Shown here one piece after another: positions 61,704-64,000 of a DNA stretch of 64,000 bases (its first letter is position 1; every line of letters begins with the position of its first letter). The stretch is taken from contig CAWCFK010000007.1 in NCBI GenBank assembly GCA_963794685.1, positions 1-64,000 on the forward strand. The letters run 5' to 3'. The translations under genes and the position numbers were made by a program. The DNA comes from CAVTWH01 sp963794685 (GTDB lineage Bacteria; Actinomycetota; Actinomycetes; Mycobacteriales; Micromonosporaceae). The notes under the pieces are model-generated. The model was not told the DNA's origin. It did no database searches and worked only from the letters and a program-made list of their open reading frames with translations.

Positions 61704-63954
61704 ATGCAAGGCATATTCAGCGCCGCCGGTCGACGCGGCAGACGCCCCTACGTCGTCGGGGTCGTCATGTCCGTCCTGACCGTGCTCGTCGCCTATGCGC
61801 TCACCGCGCTGAGCCCGTCCGCAAGCGCCGCGGCCGCGGGCTGCGGTACCACGAACGTCGCGCTGCACCAGCCGGCCACCGCCTCTTCGGTGGAGGCCAG
61901 CCGCCTGTCGGCCGCCAACGCCGTGGACGGCAGCGCCACCACCCGCTGGTCCAGCGCCTTCAGCGACCCGCAGTGGCTGCAGGTCGACCTCGGCGCCAGC
62001 ACCGCCGTCTGCCAGGTCGTGCTCACCTGGCAGTCGTCCTACGCCAAGGCGTTCCAGCTCCAGGTCTCGCCGGACGGCGTGGGCAGTTGGACGTCGATCT
62101 ACTCGACCAGCGCCGGCACCGGCGGCACGCAGACCATCGCGGTCAGCGGCACCGGCCGGTTCATCCGGATGTACGGCACCACCCGGGCGACCGGATACGG
62201 GTACTCCCTCTACGAGTTCGCCGTCTACAGTGGCGCCACCAGCTCACCGACGGCCACGCCGTCCTCGGCCGGCCCGTCGACCAGCCCGTCCGGCCCGCCG
62301 GTCACCGGCGGCGGCGACCTCGGCCCCAACGTGATCGTCTTCGACCCGTCGATGTCCTCGACGAGCATCCAGTCCAGCCTGGACCAGGTGTTCGCGACGC
62401 AGGAGAAGAACCAGTTCGGCACCCAGCGGTACGCGCTGCTGTTCAAGCCGGGCTCGTACAGCAACCTGAACGCCCAGCTCGGCTTCTACACCTCCATCGC
62501 CGGCCTCGGGCAGAACCCGGACGACGTGCAGATCCACGGCGACATCACCGTCGACGCGGGCTGGAACGCCGGCAACGCCACGCTGAACTTCTGGCGCTCG
62601 GCGTAGAACATGTCCATCTACCCGGTGTCCGGCACCGACCGGTGGGCGGTCGCCCAGGCGGCGCCGTTCCGCCGGATGGACGTGCACGGCGGCATGACGC
62701 TCGCCTCGCCGAACTGCGGCTGGGCCAGCGGCGGCTACATCGCCGACAGCCGGATCAGCGGCACCGTCGGTCCGTGCTCGCAGCAGCAGTGGTTCACCCG
62801 GGACAGCCAGGTCGGCGGGTGGAACGGCGGCGTGTGGAACATGGTGTTCTCCGGCGTCGTCGGCGCACCCGCCAACTCGTTCCCGAAGCCGCCCTACACG
62901 GTGGTGTCGAAGAGCCCGGTGACCCGCGAGAAGCCGTACCTCTACACCGACTCCGCGGGCGCCTACCGGGTGTTCGTACCGTCGTTGCGTACCAACAGCT
63001 CCGGCGTCACCTGGGCCGGCGGCAACACCCCCGGCACGTCCGCGCCGCTGAGCCAGTTCTACGTCGCCCACCCCGGCGACTCGGCGGCGACCATCAACAA
63101 CGCGCTCGCGCACGGCCTGAACCTGCTCTTCACGCCGGGCATCTACCACGTCAACCAGACCATCAACGTCACCCGGCCGGACACCGTCGTGCTCGGGCTC
63201 GGCTTCCCGACGCTGGTGGCCGACAACGGGGTCACCGCGATCAACGTCGCCGACGTCGACGGGGTGAAGCTGGGCGGGCTGCTGCTCGACGCGGGTACCA
63301 CCCGGTCGGCAGCGCTGCTCCAGGTCGGCCCGGCCGGCGCGGGCGCCAACCACGCCGCCGACCCGATCTCGGTGCAGGACGTGTTCCTGCGCATCGGCGG
63401 CGCCGGCCCGGCGGCGGTCACCAACGCCATGGTGGTCAACAGCAACAACACGATCATCGACCACATCTGGGCCTGGCGCGCCGACCACGGCAGCGGCGCC
63501 GGCTGGACCACCAACCCGGCCGACACCGGGCTGGTCGTCAACGGCGCCAACGTCACGGCGTACGGCCTGTTCGTCGAGCACTTCCAGAAGTACAACGTGA
63601 TCTGGAACGGCAACGGCGGCAAGACGATCTTCTTCCAGAACGAGCTGCCCTACGATCCGCCGAGCGCGGCCGCCTGGTCGCACGACGGCATCACCGGGTA
63701 CGCCGCGTACAAGGTGGCGAACACGGTCACCAGCCACGAGGCGTGGGGCCTGGGCAGCTACTGCGTGTTCACCGCGGATCCGTCCATCGCCGCGTACCAC
63801 TCGTTCGAGGTGCCGAACAACGCGGGCGTGAAGTTCCACGACGTGCTGACGGTGTCGCTGGGCAAGGGTTCGATCACCCACGTCATCAACGACACCGGTG
63901 ACGCGGCCCTGCCCGTCCGCGGTGACCCCGCACACCGTGGTCAGCTACCCGTGA
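61704..63954 (+). pseudogene. Secreted discoidin-domain/beta-helix protein with internal TAG and late frame change
   Basis: Reconstructed as about 750 residues. ATG 61704 follows AGGGAG and begins a signal peptide (YVVGVVMSVLTVLVAYALTA, cleavage near ASAAAAG). A discoidin/F5-8C (CBM32-like) domain follows, with ALHQPATASSVEA, AVDGSATTRWSS and FIRMYGTTRATGYGYSLYEFAVY. A Ser/Pro/Thr linker leads to a long domain with TPGIYHVNQTINVT, TVVLGLGFPTLV and VFLRIGGAG, which looks like a right-handed beta-helix hydrolase (GH55-like or related). An in-frame TAG at 62604-62606 follows WRSA, where I would expect Glu (GAG) from memory of relatives. Near 63920 one base shifts the end to VVSYP-stop at 63954. 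The gene is almost intact otherwise. Confidence 0.7.
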
Positions 63955-64000
63955 CCGGTCGGTGCCCGGCGAAGGGGTGCGCCGGGCACCGACCACCACC

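Noticed and set aside
1..64000. tRNA, rRNA, CRISPR array, complete prophage or integrase
   Set aside because: No cloverleaf-like segment, regularly spaced repeats, phage genes or integrase were seen in either strand.

Overview
The window is high-GC DNA (roughly 70% by eye) with strong G/C third-position bias, many GTG starts and 4-base start/stop overlaps. It carries an NRPS module, an AfsR/SARP-type regulator, F420/LLM-type oxidoreductases and secreted carbohydrate-active enzymes with CBM6, ricin-type and discoidin modules. This points to an antibiotic-producing actinobacterium. A Micromonosporaceae-like genus is my best guess, but no rRNA or other marker is present to prove it.

Layout. (1) 1-7.0 kb is the end of an NRPS gene cluster: the last part of an NRPS (A-PCP-epimerization, broken by three single-base frame changes), MbtH protein, LLM flavin oxidoreductase, type II thioesterase, ABC ATPase and a double ABC-2 permease, all + strand and translationally coupled, then a large hairpin. 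(2) 7.0-12.1 kb: an orphan LuxR-type regulator behind an AT-rich promoter, a broken MFS exporter, a broken secreted GH75 chitosanase with a ricin-type lectin tail, a small unknown protein and a secreted coiled-coil protein. (3) 12.2-23.6 kb is housekeeping-like: gltBD (glutamate synthase), a three-gene unit of CPBP membrane protease, histidine kinase and response regulator, and an SNF2 helicase. (4) 23.6-27.1 kb: secreted nucleoside hydrolase and divergent GH20 hexosaminidase with two near-identical CBM6 modules. (5) 27.3-43.7 kb: a patchwork of small single genes (VOC, two DinB proteins, chloramphenicol-phosphotransferase-like, YbjQ-like, GIY-YIG, LLM, DoxX), three regulator/target pairs (HxlR/NmrA-like, ArsR/MFS, LysR/SDR), a pentapeptide-like repeat protein and a DEAD-box helicase.

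(6) 43.9-52.5 kb is the most interesting part. A TetR gene with a perfect operator-like inverted repeat over its own start codon is followed by a tightly coupled operon: a 57-residue unknown peptide, an acyl-CoA-synthetase-like ligase, a clavaminate-synthase/AsnO-like Fe(II)/2-oxoglutarate oxygenase, a GNAT acyltransferase, a cytochrome P450, a fatty-acyl-AMP ligase (FAAL), an acyl-CoA-dehydrogenase-like enzyme and an acyl carrier protein. FAAL, dehydrogenase and ACP can load and desaturate an acyl chain on ACP; the P450 and the oxygenase can hydroxylate; the GNAT or the second ligase could join acyl chain and amine. No NRPS or PKS is present, so I infer a small lipo-amino-acid-type product from a pathway I do not recognise.

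(7) 52.7-64 kb: alpha/beta hydrolase, a decayed IS110-type element, a low-coding stretch, an MBL-fold hydrolase, a large AfsR-type regulator convergent with and overlapping an AraC-type regulator, another alpha/beta hydrolase, and a secreted discoidin/beta-helix protein interrupted by one in-frame TAG.

Caution: at least a dozen genes carry single-base frame changes whose flanking protein motifs are intact. Much of this may be assembly error rather than true gene decay, so I annotate the reconstructed genes and mark where the frame moves. No rRNA, tRNA, CRISPR array or complete mobile element was found.
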